Shown here piece after piece: positions 54,257-63,579 of a stretch of DNA of 64,000 bases. The position numbers and the translations under genes are program-made. This DNA is from Rhizobium halophilum (GTDB lineage: Bacteria; Pseudomonadota; Alphaproteobacteria; Rhizobiales; Rhizobiaceae), in assembly GCF_021648825.1 (NCBI RefSeq), contig NZ_JAKJHS010000002.1, positions 310,001 through 374,000 on the forward strand, read 5' to 3'. Positions within the stretch are counted from its first letter, which is position 1. The number at the start of each line of letters is the position of its first letter. The notes under the pieces are model-generated. The model saw only the letters and a list, made by a program, of their open reading frames with translations. It made no database searches and had not been told where the DNA came from.

Positions 54257-55558
54257 TCAGCCGAAGACGCGCTTGAAGATCGTGTCTACGTGCTTGGTAT
54301 GGTAGCCGAGGTCGAACTTCTCCCGGATCTCTTCCTCCGAGAGCGCCGCACGCACCTCTTCGTCCGCCAGCAGTTCCTCGAGAAAGTCCTTGCCCTGTTC
54401 CCAGACCTTCATCGCGTTGCGCTGGACGAGACGGTACGCGTCCTCGCGTGACACGCCAGCCTGAGTTAGCGCCAGAAGGACGCGCTGGCTGTGCACAAGA
54501 CCGCGGAACTTGTTCATGTTATTCATCATGTTGTCCGGGTAGACCAGCAGCTTATCGATAACGCTGGTGAGGCGGGCGAGCGCAAAGTCGAGCGTCACCG
54601 TCGCGTCCGGACCGATCATGCGTTCCACCGACGAGTGGGAAATGTCCCGCTCGTGCCACAGCGCCACGTTCTCCATGGCCGGCATCGCGAAAGAGCGCAC
54701 CATGCGCGCAAGACCCGTCAGGTTTTCGGTCAGCACTGGATTGCGCTTGTGCGGCATGGCCGAGGAGCCCTTCTGGCCGGGCGAGAAGTATTCTTCCGCT
54801 TCCAGCACCTCCGTCCGCTGCAGGTGGCGAATTTCCGTCGCCAGGCGCTCGATCGACGAGGCGATGACGGCAAGCGTCGCGAAATACATGGCGTGCCGGT
54901 CACGCGGGATCACCTGCGTCGACACCGGCTCCGGCTTCAGGCCCATCGCTGCCGCGACATGCTCTTCGACGCGCGGATCGATGTTCGCGAACGTGCCGAC
55001 CGCTCCGGAAATGGCGCAGGTGGCGATTTCCTCGCGCGCAGCCATCAGACGCGTCTTGTTGCGGTCGAACTCCGCATAGGCCTGGGCGAGCTTGACGCCG
55101 AAGGTCGTCGGCTCGGCATGGATGCCATGGCTGCGGCCGATGGTGACCGTGTCCTTGTGCTCGAAGGCACGGCGCTTCAGGGCCTCGAGGAGCTTGTCCA
55201 TATCGGCAAGCAGGAGGTCGGTTGCCCGAACGAGCTGCACGTTGAAGCAGGTATCGAGCACATCCGATGACGTCATGCCCTGGTGGATGAAGCGGCTGTC
55301 GGGGCCCACGAATTCTGCCAGGTGGGTGAGGAAGGCGATGACGTCATGCTTGGTGACGGCTTCGATCTCGTCGATGCGCTCGACGTTGAATTCTGCTGAG
55401 CCACCCTTTTCCCAGATCGTCTCTGCAGCCGTTTTCGGGATCACGCCGATGGCGGCAAGCGCATCGCAGGCATGCGCCTCGATCTCGAACCAGATTCGGT
55501 ACTTGGTTTCCGGCGACCAGATTGAAACCATCTCTGGCCGCGAATAACGGGGGATCAT
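54257..55558 (-). CDS. purB: Adenylosuccinate lyase
   Basis: The 433-residue fumarase-superfamily enzyme releases fumarate from SAICAR and adenylosuccinate. Signatures are YRIWFEIEAHACDALAAIGV, GMTSSDVLDTCFNVQLVRA, GRSHGIHAEPTTFGVKLA and the flexible loop EEYFSPGQKGSSAMPHKRNPVLTENLTGLAR (in three blocks). Length and start (MIPRYSRPEMVSIWSPE) are normal. It is apart from the other pur genes here, with the zeta gene and three others in between. Confidence 0.97.
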   Translation of the reverse strand: MIPRYSRPEMVSIWSPETKYRIWFEIEAHACDALAAIGVIPKTAAETIWEKGGSAEFNVERIDEIEAVTKHDVIAFLTHLAEFVGPDSRFIHQGMTSSDVLDTCFNVQLVRATDLLLADMDKLLEALKRRAFEHKDTVTIGRSHGIHAEPTTFGVKLAQAYAEFDRNKTRLMAAREEIATCAISGAVGTFANIDPRVEEHVAAAMGLKPEPVSTQVIPRDRHAMYFATLAVIASSIERLATEIRHLQRTEVLEAEEYFSPGQKGSSAMPHKRNPVLTENLTGLARMVRSFAMPAMENVALWHERDISHSSVERMIGPDATVTLDFALARLTSVIDKLLVYPDNMMNNMNKFRGLVHSQRVLLALTQAGVSREDAYRLVQRNAMKVWEQGKDFLEELLADEEVRAALSEEEIREKFDLGYHTKHVDTIFKRVFG

Positions 55559-55619
55559 GGGCGGAGCCTTCCATCAATACAAGGAGTTGGGGCCGCTTTA
55601 ACAAGAAGCGGCAAAAAGC

Positions 55620-56306
55620 TCAATCACGGCTACCCGCGGAGCGGGTCGCGGCGGTGCGAAGTCTGTCGATGCGCCCGCGATAGCTTTCGACGCTGTTGCC
55701 CTGGAAGACGGCGGAGCCCGCGACGAACACGTTCGCTCCCGCCGCGGTGGCCGCGCCGATCGTGTCGGGCGTGATGCCGCCGTCGACCTCAAGCTCGATC
55801 GGCCGCGTGCCGATCATGGCCTTGGCGGCTCGGATCTTCTCGACCATCGCCGGAATGAACTTCTGGCCGCCGAAACCGGGGTTGACGCTCATGATCAGGA
55901 TCAGGTCGATGTCGTCGAGCACATTCTCTATCACGGATAGCGGCGTGGCGGGATTGAGCGTGACACCCACCTTCTTGCCGAGGTTGCGGATCGTCTGCAG
56001 CGAGCGATGCAGATGAGGGCCCGACTCTGCGTGGACCGTAATGCCGTCGCAGCCGGCCTTGGCGAAGGCTTCGAGATAGGGGTCGGCCGGCGTTATCATC
56101 AGATGGCAATCAAAGAAGGCGGCGGTGTGCGGACGCAACGCCTTGATGACGTCCGGACCATAGGAGATGTTGGGAACGAAATGCCCGTCCATGACATCCA
56201 GGTGGATCCAGTCCGCACCGGCCTCCGTCACGTCTTTCACCTCCTGCCCGAGCTTGGCGAAATCTGCGGCAAGGATGGACGGGGCAATACGGATAGGCAG
56301 CGTCAT
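55620..56306 (-). CDS. rpe: Ribulose-phosphate 3-epimerase
   Basis: The 228-residue TIM-barrel epimerase has [60 protein letters not shown] and [18 protein letters not shown] with [16 protein letters not shown]. It interconverts ribulose and xylulose 5-phosphate. GGAGAAGAACCATC precedes the ATG. It lies 61 bases downstream of purB's start on the same strand. Confidence 0.95.
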   Translation of the reverse strand: MTLPIRIAPSILAADFAKLGQEVKDVTEAGADWIHLDVMDGHFVPNISYGPDVIKALRPHTAAFFDCHLMITPADPYLEAFAKAGCDGITVHAESGPHLHRSLQTIRNLGKKVGVTLNPATPLSVIENVLDDIDLILIMSVNPGFGGQKFIPAMVEKIRAAKAMIGTRPIELEVDGGITPDTIGAATAAGANVFVAGSAVFQGNSVESYRGRIDRLRTAATRSAGSRD

Positions 56307-56362
56307 GATGGTTCTTCTCCGGCGTTATCGGCGCCTGTAGCACCCTGGGGCCACCGGAACAA

Positions 56363-57436
56363 TCAGTCGGTGGGAACTTCCACCGGGACAAAGCGCCCGG
56401 CCTGCCACTCCTGCAGCCTCAGCGGGTTCTGCGCCAGTTCGTGGTCGTCACCGAAGGAGAGAGGACCGATGACCGTTTCGAACGTCATCGATCGAAACTC
56501 CTCCGACAACGGCTGCGATGCGCTGGCGGCGGCCGCCTGACTTACCACCTGAACCGCGGCATAGGCCGGAATGGTGTAGCCCTCCGGCTCCACATTGTTC
56601 GAACGGAACTCGGCCGCGGCTGCCGAGGCCGACGGAAGGTCGGCATAATCAGGGATGGCGACGGCCATCACGCCTTCCTGAAGCGGGACCGGCCGATCGG
56701 CGGCGCGCAAGGTATCGCCCCCCATGATCTGGAGCGCGACGTTTTCACTGGCAGCGTCACGGGCGATGACCGACACGTCGTTGCGGTCCCCGCCGAGGAA
56801 GACGCGCGTCGCGCCGGCCTTGGCCAGGCGACGGACGAGCGTCAGCTGCTGTTCCTGCCCCGGCCGGTAGGTGTCGACGAACACCGGTGTCAGCCCGTTC
56901 TCCTCGATCTGGCGGCGAACGGCGCTGACCAGTTCGCGCCCGTAGATCGTTCCGTCCTCGATCAGGGCAACCGGCTCTGCCTTCCATCGCTGCAGAATGA
57001 CGTCGCTGATCCGCTCTGCCTCGTCGTCCTCGTTCGGCGCCAGGCGGAAAAGTGGCCAGTCTTCCCGCAGCGCGTCTTCCATCAGGATTTCGGAGCGGAC
57101 CGAGAGGGTGATGGCAGGGATAGCGGCAGTCGCAAGCTGTGGGAGCGCCTTGGACAGCGTCTCGCTGCAGAGGAAGCCGATAGCGGCAACCGCCTGCGCT
57201 TCGATCAGTTGGTCGGCGACCGAAGTGCTTGCTTCGTCGTCGCAGACTTCGTCGATCTCGACCAGAGTATCGCCGGTCTCTTCAGCCGCAGCGCGGGCGC
57301 CGGCGACAACCTGCGCGCCGAGAAGGGCGTAGGAACCGGATGTCGGGGCGACGACGCCAATGGTTGCCGACATTGCGGGACCGGCGGCCGGACCGGGGAG
57401 GGCAAGCATCGTTGCAAGGAGCCAGGGTCGCATCAT
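56363..57436 (-). CDS. ABC transporter periplasmic binding protein, branched-chain amino-acid type
   Basis: The 357-residue product has a signal peptide (RPWLLATMLALPGPAAGPAMSA) and the type I binding fold of LivJ-like proteins: GVVAPTSGSYALLGAQVVAG, VAAIGFLCSETLSKALPQLA, VALIEDGTIYGRELVSAVR and LQIMGGDTLRAADRPVPLQ. No permease or ATPase gene accompanies it. GGCGGAG lies before the double ATG at 57436/57433. The gene is preceded by a divergent flavin reductase gene, about 165 bases apart. Confidence 0.83.
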   Translation of the reverse strand: MMRPWLLATMLALPGPAAGPAMSATIGVVAPTSGSYALLGAQVVAGARAAAEETGDTLVEIDEVCDDEASTSVADQLIEAQAVAAIGFLCSETLSKALPQLATAAIPAITLSVRSEILMEDALREDWPLFRLAPNEDDEAERISDVILQRWKAEPVALIEDGTIYGRELVSAVRRQIEENGLTPVFVDTYRPGQEQQLTLVRRLAKAGATRVFLGGDRNDVSVIARDAASENVALQIMGGDTLRAADRPVPLQEGVMAVAIPDYADLPSASAAAAEFRSNNVEPEGYTIPAYAAVQVVSQAAAASASQPLSEEFRSMTFETVIGPLSFGDDHELAQNPLRLQEWQAGRFVPVEVPTD

Positions 57437-57599
57437 CTTCTCCGCCTTTATGCCGTGGTCCACATTTAGCCTGCTCTCTACGGGCGTCAAAGAAAAACGG
57501 CCCCATTCTCGCCGATCCGAAAACGGCTCCGGGGCGTAGACAAGCCAAGCCGGCCTCTCCATATGCCGAGGTGAGGCAAGGAACCGGCGTCCCACGGAG

Positions 57600-58100
57600 A
57601 TGCATTTGACGCAAGAGCAGCAGGTCGACCCCGTCGCATATCGCAACGGGATGGCGCGTTACGCAGGTCACGTGCAGGTGGTGACAACGGAGCATGAGGG
57701 GATCAGGCGAGGGGTGACCGTAACGGCTGCCTGCTCGGTCTCCGACGACCCGCCGAGCCTGCTCGTCTGCCTGAACCGGAGTAACCCCAACAACGAGATC
57801 TTCCTGAAGAGCGGCTGCTTTGCGCTGAATTCGCTGGCTGCCGGACACCAGTCACTGGCGGGTGACTTCGCCGGCTTTGGAGAGGTTACGGGCGCGGAGC
57901 GCTTTTCCCGCGCCGCCTGGACAAGCTTGTCCACCGGCGCACCGGTCCTCTCGGATGCCCTGGTCTCGTTCGACTGCCGGATTACGGACATCAAACCCGT
58001 CTCCACCCACTTCGTAGTGTTCGGTGAGGTGGTTGGGCTCCACTTCGGACCACAGAGCGAAGCTCTCATCTATCTGGACCGCACGTTCCGCGCGCTCTAG
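57600..58100 (+). CDS. Flavin reductase (HpaC-like) domain protein
   Basis: The 166-residue product matches the flavin reductase-like family: YRNGMARYAGHVQVVTTEHEG, GVTVTAACSVSDDPPSLLVCLNRSNPNN (two blocks), SGCFALNSLAAGHQSLAGDF and FDCRITDIKPVSTHFVVFGEV. Such enzymes give reduced FMN to partner monooxygenases or act in FMN-binding redox roles. A TTG at 57606 with GGAG six bases upstream is an alternative to ATG 57600. It lies 19 bases before the CoxD-like gene and may be co-transcribed. Confidence 0.83.
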   Translation: MHLTQEQQVDPVAYRNGMARYAGHVQVVTTEHEGIRRGVTVTAACSVSDDPPSLLVCLNRSNPNNEIFLKSGCFALNSLAAGHQSLAGDFAGFGEVTGAERFSRAAWTSLSTGAPVLSDALVSFDCRITDIKPVSTHFVVFGEVVGLHFGPQSEALIYLDRTFRAL

Positions 58101-58119
58101 AGTGGCCGCAGGAGGCGTC

Positions 58120-59049
58120 ATGACGGATGACAGCGCAACAGTGGTTCCCTCGTCGATCGACGAAACCGCCGCTCTTCTGGAGCGCGAGGACTATCTTGCC
58201 GATCGGCGGCTGGCGACGGTGGTGTTCCTCGCCTTGAAGATGAAGCGGCCGCTGTTTCTCGAGGGGGAAGCCGGCGTCGGCAAGACGGAAGTGGCCAAGA
58301 CGCTAGCGAAGGCCTTGAACCGGCCTTTGATACGGCTCCAGTGTTACGAGGGCCTCGATGTCTCCTCTGCCGTATACGAATGGAATTATCCGGCACAGAT
58401 GCTGGAGATCAGGCTCCTGGAAGCGAGCGGGGTGCGCGACCGGGAGAGGGTGGAAACGGATATTTTTGCGGAACGACACCTGATCCGCCGCCCGGTTCTG
58501 CAGGCGCTCGGCCAAGCGGGGATGGCTGCTCCGGTCTTCCTCATCGACGAGCTCGACCGGGCCGATGAAGCCTTTGAAGCCTTCCTGCTGGAGGTTCTAT
58601 CAGACTTCCAGGTGACGATCCCAGAACTGGGGACAATCAAGGCGGCCGAGCCACCGATCGTCATCATCACCACCAACCGGACGCGCGAGATCCATGATGC
58701 GCTGAAGCGGCGCTGTCTCTACCACTGGGTGGATTATCCAAACGCCGAGCAGGAACTGGACATTGTCCGCCGCAAGGTGCCGGGATGCAGCGAACGGCTT
58801 GCGGCGCAGGTGGTTTCCTACGTCCAGAGGCTGCGCGGCCTCGACCTCTTCAAGAACCCGGGTGTGGCCGAAACGATCGACTGGGCGACGGCTCTGACGG
58901 AGCTGGATCGGATCGCGCTGGACCCCGAAACGATCGCGGATACGCTGGGCACCCTGCTCAAGTACCAGGACGACATCGCGCGTGTTCAGGGCGGCGAGGG
59001 AGAGCGCTTGCTTACCGAGGTGAAGGCGGAACTGCTGGCCGCGGGGTAG
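58120..59049 (+). CDS. coxD: MoxR/CoxD-type AAA ATPase
   Basis: The 309-residue AAA+ protein has the Walker A FLEGEAGVGKTEVAKTLAKA, Walker B VFLIDELDRADEAFEAFLLEVLSD (two blocks) and the sensor IIITTNRTREIHDALKRRC. In the carbon monoxide dehydrogenase system CoxD is needed to insert the copper/molybdenum site. GGAGG lies four bases before ATG 58120. It is followed three bases later by the CoxE-like gene and belongs to the same operon. Confidence 0.88.
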   Translation: MTDDSATVVPSSIDETAALLEREDYLADRRLATVVFLALKMKRPLFLEGEAGVGKTEVAKTLAKALNRPLIRLQCYEGLDVSSAVYEWNYPAQMLEIRLLEASGVRDRERVETDIFAERHLIRRPVLQALGQAGMAAPVFLIDELDRADEAFEAFLLEVLSDFQVTIPELGTIKAAEPPIVIITTNRTREIHDALKRRCLYHWVDYPNAEQELDIVRRKVPGCSERLAAQVVSYVQRLRGLDLFKNPGVAETIDWATALTELDRIALDPETIADTLGTLLKYQDDIARVQGGEGERLLTEVKAELLAAG

Positions 59050-59052
59050 GCG

Positions 59053-60312
59053 ATGCAGATATCTGATCATCAAGAAGGATCCGCAACCCAGTTATCACGT
59101 GAGGTTGATGGGCGGTTGGCGGATAATGTCGTGCACTTCTCACGCGTCCTTCGCCGCGCCGGCATCCGGACCGGTCCCGGTGCCACTGCCGATGCCATCA
59201 AGGCGATCGAGGCGATTGGCATCGGATCGCGTGCCGAGTTCCATGCCGCGCTTTCGGCGGTTTTCCTGCAGCGGCACGAGGACCAGCCGGTCTTCGACGA
59301 AGCCTTCGACCTTTTTTGGCGCTCTCGCGACCTCGTCGGCAAGATGATCGCGCTGATGTCGCCCAAGGCTGCCGATCACCGCAAGCCCGAGAAGCCGCGC
59401 GCCGGCCATAACCGGGTTGCCGAGGCTCTGACGGCCGACAGGCAGATTCCGGAACGGAAGCAGGAGCCGCCGACGGTGGATGTGGACGCGACGCTCACGG
59501 CCTCGCAGCGGGAGCTGTTCAAGCGCCTGGACTTTGCCCAGATGAGTGCGGCGGAGCTTGCGCTTGCTCGGCGCGAGATCGCGCGCCTCGCGCTGCCACT
59601 CGACGAGACGCTGACGCGGCGCTGGCGTCCTGCCGCTGCTCCCGGCCGCATCGATCCGAGGGCAACCATGCGCGAAGCGATGCGCAGCGGTGGCGACCTG
59701 ATGCTGCCGCGCTTTCGCAAGCGGCGCCACACACCGCCGCCCTTGGTGGTGCTTGCCGACATTTCCGCTTCGATGAGCCAGTATTCGCGCGTCTTCCTTC
59801 ACTTCCTCCATGCACTGACCGAGAAACGGACGCGGGTGCAGACCTTCCTGTTCGGCACACGACTGACCAACGTGACGCGGCAGATGCGGCGACGCGATCC
59901 GGACGAGGCGATCGCTGCCTGTTCCGACGCGGTCGCCGATTGGTCGGGGGGGACACGGATCGGTGCCGCGCTGGCGGACTTCAACCGCCTATGGGGGCGG
60001 CGCGTGCTTGGACAAGGCGCGATCGTCCTGCTGATCACTGACGGTCTGGAGCGGGAAGGGGTGGAAGAACTGGAAAAGGAGATGGATCGCCTGCATCGGT
60101 CGTGCCGTCGGCTGGTCTGGCTCAATCCTCTTTTGCGCTTCGAGGGCTTTGAGCCGCGTGCCCGAGGTGTGAGAGCCATGCTGCCGCACGTCGACGAACT
60201 TCGTTCGGTCCACAATCTCCAATCGGTGGCGGACCTTGCTTCGGCGCTCTCCGATCATACTTCTTTGGAAGGCGATCCTCGCCGCTTTCTTTCAAGGAGT
60301 TTTGCCGCATGA
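59053..60312 (+). CDS. coxE: CoxE-like VWA domain protein
   Basis: The 419-residue product has the CoxE/VWA pattern. Its middle third has a VWA domain with the metal-binding DxSxS (VVLADISASMSQYSRVFLHF in the block LADISASMS) and GGTRIGAALADFNRLWGR. The N-terminus has VLRRAGIRTGPGATADAI. VWA partners of MoxR ATPases help maturate metalloenzymes. The stop overlaps the start of the next gene as ATGA. Confidence 0.87.
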   Translation: MQISDHQEGSATQLSREVDGRLADNVVHFSRVLRRAGIRTGPGATADAIKAIEAIGIGSRAEFHAALSAVFLQRHEDQPVFDEAFDLFWRSRDLVGKMIALMSPKAADHRKPEKPRAGHNRVAEALTADRQIPERKQEPPTVDVDATLTASQRELFKRLDFAQMSAAELALARREIARLALPLDETLTRRWRPAAAPGRIDPRATMREAMRSGGDLMLPRFRKRRHTPPPLVVLADISASMSQYSRVFLHFLHALTEKRTRVQTFLFGTRLTNVTRQMRRRDPDEAIAACSDAVADWSGGTRIGAALADFNRLWGRRVLGQGAIVLLITDGLEREGVEELEKEMDRLHRSCRRLVWLNPLLRFEGFEPRARGVRAMLPHVDELRSVHNLQSVADLASALSDHTSLEGDPRRFLSRSFAA

Positions 60313-60635
60313 GCGATCTCGATCCGCTGGACCCTCTGCTGATCGCGGAAGACTGGCGCTCCCATGGGCGTTCCGTCGCGATCGCAACGGTCATCGCAAC
60401 CTGGGGCTCTGCGCCGCGTGCTGCGGGATCGCATCTGGTTGTCGACCAGGACGGCAACTTCGAAGGTTCCGTCTCCGGCGGATGTGTCGAAGGCGCGGTC
60501 ATCGCCGAGGCGCAGGACGTCATTTTGACCGGCCAATCAAAGATGCTGGAGTTCGGTGTTGCAGACGAGACCGCCTGGCGCGTTGGTCTCTCCTGTGGCG
60601 GGACCATCCGCGTCTATCTCGAAAGGCTCGGCTGA
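60309..60635 (+). CDS. XdhC/CoxI family protein, N-terminal half
   Basis: This 108-residue product carries the XdhC_CoxI domain alone: VIATWGSAPRAAGSHLVVDQ, FEGSVSGGCVEGAVIAEA and GLSCGGTIRVYLERLG. In many bacteria this domain is fused to the Rossmann half; here the Rossmann half is the next gene, overlapping by one base (TGATG). It binds molybdenum cofactor and helps insert it in xanthine dehydrogenase-type enzymes. AAGGAG lies nine bases before the ATG. Confidence 0.9.
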   Translation: MSDLDPLDPLLIAEDWRSHGRSVAIATVIATWGSAPRAAGSHLVVDQDGNFEGSVSGGCVEGAVIAEAQDVILTGQSKMLEFGVADETAWRVGLSCGGTIRVYLERLG

Positions 60636-61330
60636 TGGATCTTACGTCGCTGCACGCTCTGAACATTGCACGAAAAGGGCGGCACGCCGCAGTGGTCGTC
60701 ACCGATCTCGATGCCGGGGGCGAGCGCGTCATCCTAGAAGGGGAGACGGTGGCCGGAAATCTCGGCGATCATGTTGCTGAAGCTTTTCGCTCCGGCAAGG
60801 CGGCTGCCGTCGATGTCGCGGGATGCCATCTCTTCCTCAACGTCTACCTGCCTCCGCCGCGGATCGTCGTCATCGGCGCAGTTCACATCAGCCAGGCGCT
60901 CGCGCGCATGGCGCCACTCGTGGGCTACGACCTCACCATCATCGATCCTCGAACGGCCTTCGCCACGCCCGAACGATTCGCCGATGTGGATCTTGTCGCC
61001 GATTGGCCGGAGGATGTGCTCGGGCGGCGACCGCTCGATGCCTACACCGCGCTGGTCGCCGTCACGCACGACCCGAAGATCGATGACTTCCCGCTGACGG
61101 ATGCGCTGCGCAAGAACTGTTTTTACGTGGGGGCGCTCGGCAGCCGCAAGACACACGCCAAACGCGTTGAACGGCTGTCGGGGCAGGGTCTGGACCAGCA
61201 AGCGATCATGCGCATCGCAGCACCGATCGGTCTCGACATCGGAGCGGCGACGCCCCAGGAGATTGCCTTAGCCATCCTCGCCCAGATCGTGCAGGCCTTC
61301 CGCCGGCGCGACATTGTCACTGCGGCGTGA
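60635..61330 (+). CDS. XdhC family protein, Rossmann-fold half
   Basis: The 231-residue product has the XdhC C-terminal Rossmann domain: RIVVIGAVHISQALARMAPL, DLTIIDPRTAFATPERFADV, ALVAVTHDPKIDDFPLTDAL and FYVGALGSRKTHAKRVERL. The N-terminal 75 residues are non-Rossmann. It pairs with the preceding CoxI-type protein (stop/start overlap TGATG). Its stop overlaps the next gene as GTGA. The pair would mature a molybdenum hydroxylase. Confidence 0.88.
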   Translation: MDLTSLHALNIARKGRHAAVVVTDLDAGGERVILEGETVAGNLGDHVAEAFRSGKAAAVDVAGCHLFLNVYLPPPRIVVIGAVHISQALARMAPLVGYDLTIIDPRTAFATPERFADVDLVADWPEDVLGRRPLDAYTALVAVTHDPKIDDFPLTDALRKNCFYVGALGSRKTHAKRVERLSGQGLDQQAIMRIAAPIGLDIGAATPQEIALAILAQIVQAFRRRDIVTAA

Positions 61331-62967
61331 CAATGTTTTTTGGCGAGGTCGACGTTCATGAAGCAACCGGATGCGTCCTGGTCCACAGTCTGCGCTTCTC
61401 GGGCGGACGGCTTGCGAAGGGTACCTTGCTGACGGAGAGGCATATTGCGGCGTTGGCCGCAGACGGTGTCGCCGTCGTTACAGTCGTGAGGCCTGCGGAA
61501 GACGACCTGCTGGAGGATCAGGCCGCCGCGGCGATCGCAGCCGCAGTTCTGCAGATCAATATTCGCACCACTGAAGCGGCCACGGGCAGGGTGAACCTCC
61601 ATGCCACTGCTGACGGCCTGTTCGTCGTCGACCGCAGCCTGATTGATGCGTTGAACCGCCTGGATCCCGCAATCACGATAGCGACTCTTGCCGATCATGC
61701 CTCGGTGCGATCCGGCGACATGGTTGCAACGATCAAGATCATCCCGCTCGCCGTTTCGGCGGCCGCCGTTGACGATGCCGTGGAACTTCTGAGCGAGCGG
61801 GAACCGTTCCAGGTCAAGCCCTACCGGCCTCACCGTGTTCTGCTGGTTGCGACGCAACTCCCCTCGCTGAAGCACTCCGTCATGGACCGAACGGGGAAGC
61901 TTCTGCAACGCCGGCTGGATGTCTCGGGCAGCCGATTGGTGGGGGAGGTCCGGGTCCCACATGGCCGGCAGGAACTTACCGAGGCGCTGCGTAACGGACT
62001 AGCAGTGGAAGAGCGCCCGGATCTGGTTGTCGTCTTTGGTGCTTCTGCCGTTGCCGATTCGCAGGATGTCATCCCTGCAGCCATTCGGGCTTCGGGCGGT
62101 CACGTGGAGCACGTCGGGATGCCGGTGGATCCCGGCAACCTTCTCGTTCTGGGACGCCTTGAAGGCGTACCGGTCATCGGTGCACCGGGATGCGCTCGCT
62201 CGCCGAAAGAGAACGGTTTCGATTGGGTGCTAAACCGCATCCTTGCGGGAGAGATGCCGACTGCTCATGACATCACCGGTATGGGGGTAGGAGGACTGCT
62301 GATGGAGATCGCCAGCCGCCCGCAGCCGCGCGAGGTAGTCGCCGCTCCGGACAAGACGCCCCTAAAGGTGGGGGCGCTTCTGCTTGCGGCAGGTCAGGCT
62401 CGGCGGATGGGCGAAGGGGGACAGCACAAACTGCTGGCTGAATTCGATGGCGTTCCGCTTGTGCGGCGAAGCGCCGAGACGCTGATTGCATCGCAGGGCA
62501 TGCCAGTGGTTGTTGTAACCGGGCATCGAAAAGACGATGTCGAATCCGCACTTCTTGGATTGGACCTATGCCTCGTGTTCAACCCGAACTACCGCGATGG
62601 TATCAGTACATCCATTGTCCGCGCGTTGTCTCTGCCACTCCTGAGTAACTGTGATGGCGTGCTGGTGATGCTGGCAGACATGCCGGGCGTTCAAGTGGAG
62701 CACGTTGATCAGTTGATAGCCGCATTCGAAGAGGCTAAGGGGCATGCTATTGTCCGCGCCTGCCATCACGGCAAGCGCGGGAATCCTGTCATCCTGCCAA
62801 AAGCCACATTTCCGCAGGCACTTAAGCTGGAAGGCGATGTCGGCGCCCGCTTCATCGTTGAAACGTCCGGCTTGCCGCTCGTGGACGTCGATATCGGAGA
62901 GGCCGCGCACCTTGACGTCGATACCCCCCAAGACGTGGCGGCCGCGGGGGGTACGCTCACGCGCTGA
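61327..62967 (+). CDS. Molybdopterin-binding/MocA-type cytidylyltransferase fusion
   Basis: The 546-residue product joins a MoeA/MoaB-like region (residues about 1-330: DLVVVFGASAVADSQDVIPAA, MPVDPGNLLVLGRLEGVPVIG) to a MobA/MocA-like nucleotidyltransferase (about 345-540: VGALLLAAGQARRMGEGGQHKLL (in two blocks), ADMPGVQVEHVDQLIA). It would make the cytosine dinucleotide form of the cofactor used by CO dehydrogenase- and xanthine-type enzymes. The start GTG 61327 overlaps the previous stop; an ATG at 61333 is also possible. Confidence 0.85.
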   Translation: MTMFFGEVDVHEATGCVLVHSLRFSGGRLAKGTLLTERHIAALAADGVAVVTVVRPAEDDLLEDQAAAAIAAAVLQINIRTTEAATGRVNLHATADGLFVVDRSLIDALNRLDPAITIATLADHASVRSGDMVATIKIIPLAVSAAAVDDAVELLSEREPFQVKPYRPHRVLLVATQLPSLKHSVMDRTGKLLQRRLDVSGSRLVGEVRVPHGRQELTEALRNGLAVEERPDLVVVFGASAVADSQDVIPAAIRASGGHVEHVGMPVDPGNLLVLGRLEGVPVIGAPGCARSPKENGFDWVLNRILAGEMPTAHDITGMGVGGLLMEIASRPQPREVVAAPDKTPLKVGALLLAAGQARRMGEGGQHKLLAEFDGVPLVRRSAETLIASQGMPVVVVTGHRKDDVESALLGLDLCLVFNPNYRDGISTSIVRALSLPLLSNCDGVLVMLADMPGVQVEHVDQLIAAFEEAKGHAIVRACHHGKRGNPVILPKATFPQALKLEGDVGARFIVETSGLPLVDVDIGEAAHLDVDTPQDVAAAGGTLTR

Positions 62968-63018
62968 CTAGCTGGGAAAAGGTTGTCCAGGAGCTAAAAG
63001 CGCAAAGCAGCCAAGCCT

Positions 63019-63516
63019 TTAATCGTCCTGTGGAATATGGGTATCGACACCGGCGAGCCGAAGGTTGTTCACGACGCGCAGCACGCCGCTGATGGATTGA
63101 GCAGTCCGCATGACGCGGGATGAGGTCTCGCTGTCGTCGACAACACCCTCGATTGTCACCGTTCCTCGTTCAGCATGAACATCAATGCTGGCCATCGGGA
63201 CGTCGCCCAGGTTGTCCAAAGCCTCGGTTACTCGTTCCTCGACATCATCAGACTCTTCGAATCCATCTGTGGCCGGCAGTACGCTGTCCGGGGTTCGCTC
63301 CTCAAGCCCCTCCTCGTCGACGCCCTCGACGTGGTAGCCCCGGTTGCGGTCGCGGTCGAAATTGGCGTTGGGATCACCATAGGCGGCATTGCCTACCGGC
63401 TTCGTTGCGCCCCCGGCAGCATCAGCATAGGGCCAGCCGTCATCGATGTTGCGGGTATCGTAGTCGCGGTAGTCTTCCTCGCGGGTGGTGTTGTTCGCAT
63501 CGCGCTTGATCGCCAT
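63019..63516 (-). CDS. BON domain protein
   Basis: The 165-residue product has a charged, low-complexity N-terminus (NTTREEDYRDYDTRNIDDGW, PNANFDRDRNRGYHVEGVD) and one C-terminal BON domain (about 90-160: VEERVTEALDNLGDVPMASI, GTVTIEGVVDDSETSSRVMR, ISGVLRVVNNLRLAG). BON domains bind membranes. It lacks a visible signal peptide, so it is probably cytoplasmic; relatives in rhizobia are small stress-related proteins. It converges with the cytidylyltransferase gene. Confidence 0.8.
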   Translation of the reverse strand: MAIKRDANNTTREEDYRDYDTRNIDDGWPYADAAGGATKPVGNAAYGDPNANFDRDRNRGYHVEGVDEEGLEERTPDSVLPATDGFEESDDVEERVTEALDNLGDVPMASIDVHAERGTVTIEGVVDDSETSSRVMRTAQSISGVLRVVNNLRLAGVDTHIPQDD

Positions 63517-63579
63517 CGGGATCTCCTTTCGGACTTTTCGTTGTCTCTAACGTCCGTAAGGGCGATTAGTTCGCGAGGA

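Noticed and set aside
56441..57469. 342-codon open frame antisense to the periplasmic binding protein
   Set aside because: Shadow frame; the binding protein on the - strand has signal peptide and fold motifs.
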